A DNA stretch of 64,000 bases, taken from Hymenobacter sp. BRD128. GTDB lineage: Bacteria > Bacteroidota > Bacteroidia > Cytophagales > Hymenobacteraceae. Shown piece after piece: positions 63,338 to 64,000 of the stretch. How positions within the stretch are numbered: the first letter of the stretch is position 1; each line of letters starts with the position of its first letter. Location: positions 496,001 through 560,000 of the forward strand of contig NZ_CP053908.1 in assembly GCF_013256625.1 (NCBI RefSeq). Direction: 5' to 3'. The notes below the pieces were generated by a model. The model had not been told where the DNA came from. It saw nothing but the letters and a program-made list of their open reading frames with translations, and did not search any database. Position numbers and translations under genes: made by a program.

Positions 63338-63741
63338 CGCAATGAGCCGATAAGCCGGGTTCTGTCCGCCCTGCTGCGTTTCCGCAGGTGGCGGCCCCAC
63401 CATTTATCTAGGCCTAGGGTCACCCCTAGGCTCCAGCGACCTACCCGCAAACCCGGGCGGGCCGCCCGGTGCCGCCGGCCCCCGCAGAGGCTAGCGACGT
63501 GTCTGCTTATTTGGTCTTGCAACCCCTGAGGTTTACCCAGCCGGCGTGGTTGCCCAGCCGCTGGTGCGCTCTTACCGCACCTTTTCACCCTTACCCTTGC
63601 GGGCGGTTATTTTCTGTGGCACTGGCTGTCCTGGCCCGATTGGCCAGTCCTTCCCGTTAGGAAGCAGGGTGCCCTGCGTAGCCCGGACTTTCCTCCCCGC
63701 CCGCATTTGCGTTGGGCGCGGCGGTGGGGTGGCTCACTGCG
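63338..63741 (-). ncRNA. rnpB: RNase P RNA (class A)
   Basis: The minus strand contains hallmarks of the RNase P catalytic RNA: near its 5' end GGAAAGTCCGGGCTACGCAG, and near its 3' end ACAGAACCCGGCTTATCGGC. Terminal stem P1 can be drawn between CGCAGTGAGCC (5', 63741-63731) and GGCTCATTGCG (3', 63348-63338), giving about 404 nucleotides, usual for Bacteroidota. It is followed by a strong terminator and preceded by a TACCTTTG box ending five bases upstream of the 5' stem. The RNA matures the 5' ends of tRNAs. Confidence 0.93.
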
Positions 63742-63745
63742 GAGG

Positions 63746-63753
63746 CAAAGGTA
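63746..63753 (-). promoter_or_regulatory. rnpB promoter box
   Basis: TACCTTTG on the minus strand (63753-63746), exact TAnnTTTG, positioned so that transcription starts at the beginning of RNase P RNA. No clear TTG element at the usual upstream distance. Confidence 0.7.
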
Positions 63754-63757
63754 CGGG

Positions 63758-64000
63758 CTATTTGGTAGCAGGCAGAAAGTCGAGCCGCAGGGGGCTGAAC
63801 GAGTCGAGCAGCGTGCCGGCCTGCCGCGCCACCACGCCGTGGGGCACGTTGGGGGCGGCGTAGAACGAGTCGCCGGCGCGCAGCACGCGCACCTCGTCGC
63901 CCACGGTTACTTCAAACTCGCCGCTTTCGACGTAACTAATCTGGCTGTGCACGTGCTGATGCAGCGCGCCCACGGCGCCTGCCGCAAACTCTGCTTTAAC
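63758..64000 (-). CDS. Cupin-domain protein, C-terminal part (cut by window edge)
   Basis: About 80 residues are visible: the frame is open to the right edge, reading VKAEFAAGA before GALHQHVHSQISYVESGEFE. The cupin motif 1 histidines (HQHVHSQ) with Glu in SGEFEVTVG and the motif 2 region PNVPHGVVA are present. It resembles small metal-binding cupins. Start codon and N-terminus are outside the window. Confidence 0.8.
   Translation of the reverse strand, partial: VKAEFAAGAVGALHQHVHSQISYVESGEFEVTVGDEVRVLRAGDSFYAAPNVPHGVVARQAGTLLDSFSPLRLDFLPATK

Overview
The window looks like a chromosomal segment of a GC-rich Bacteroidota, most likely a Hymenobacter-like member of the Cytophagales. Supporting signs are SusC/SusD-type outer-membrane uptake genes, a type IX secretion C-terminal domain, DUF4833, DUF983 and DUF1573 proteins, an 813-residue fused E1 dehydrogenase, and promoter boxes of the form TAnnTTTG (the Bacteroidota sigma factor signature). 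No tRNA or CRISPR array was found. The one structural RNA gene recognised is RNase P RNA near the right edge.

Layout. 1-605 is the end of a secreted S9 peptidase, followed by a small cupin. 1310-13975 is a polysaccharide utilisation locus: GH3 beta-glucosidase, GH43-type hydrolase and a GH144-type endo-glucanase on the minus strand, divergent from SusC, SusD and a second, lipoprotein GH144-type enzyme. The GH144 plus GH3 combination suggests beta-1,2-glucan as substrate. 13998-17596 holds a T9SS-exported repeat protein and an OmpA/TSP3 outer-membrane protein. 17837-19606 is a decayed patch: a DUF72 pseudogene and an IS110-family element sitting between the two arms of a REP-like palindrome. 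19682-29124 is ordinary metabolism: amidohydrolase, NmrA-like reductase, pyruvate oxidase-like enzyme, pirin, SDR, and an AraC regulator with a frameshifted 5' end.

29328-32001 is the most unusual stretch. A two-gene, strongly AT-rich island is followed by a copy of the clpB upstream region and its first 36 codons, then by a small gene pair whose second member carries an in-frame TAG, and then by the intact clpB. The repeats begin directly after each cargo module, so two modules appear to have been placed one after the other in front of clpB.

34811-64000 returns to core and metabolic genes: pectinesterase, HupE-like protein, M1 peptidase, a Tat-exported molybdenum aldehyde oxidoreductase operon (paoABC-like) with a mocA-like cofactor gene, UMF1-type transporter, DinB protein, AMP nucleosidase, HsdR-N-like endonuclease domain protein, alanine dehydrogenase, fused 2-oxoacid dehydrogenase E1, a LuxE-like synthetase, a sigma-54 activator without an obvious DNA-binding domain, rnpB, and a cupin cut by the window edge. 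Two families of REP-like palindromes and two tracts of short degenerate repeats are scattered between genes.
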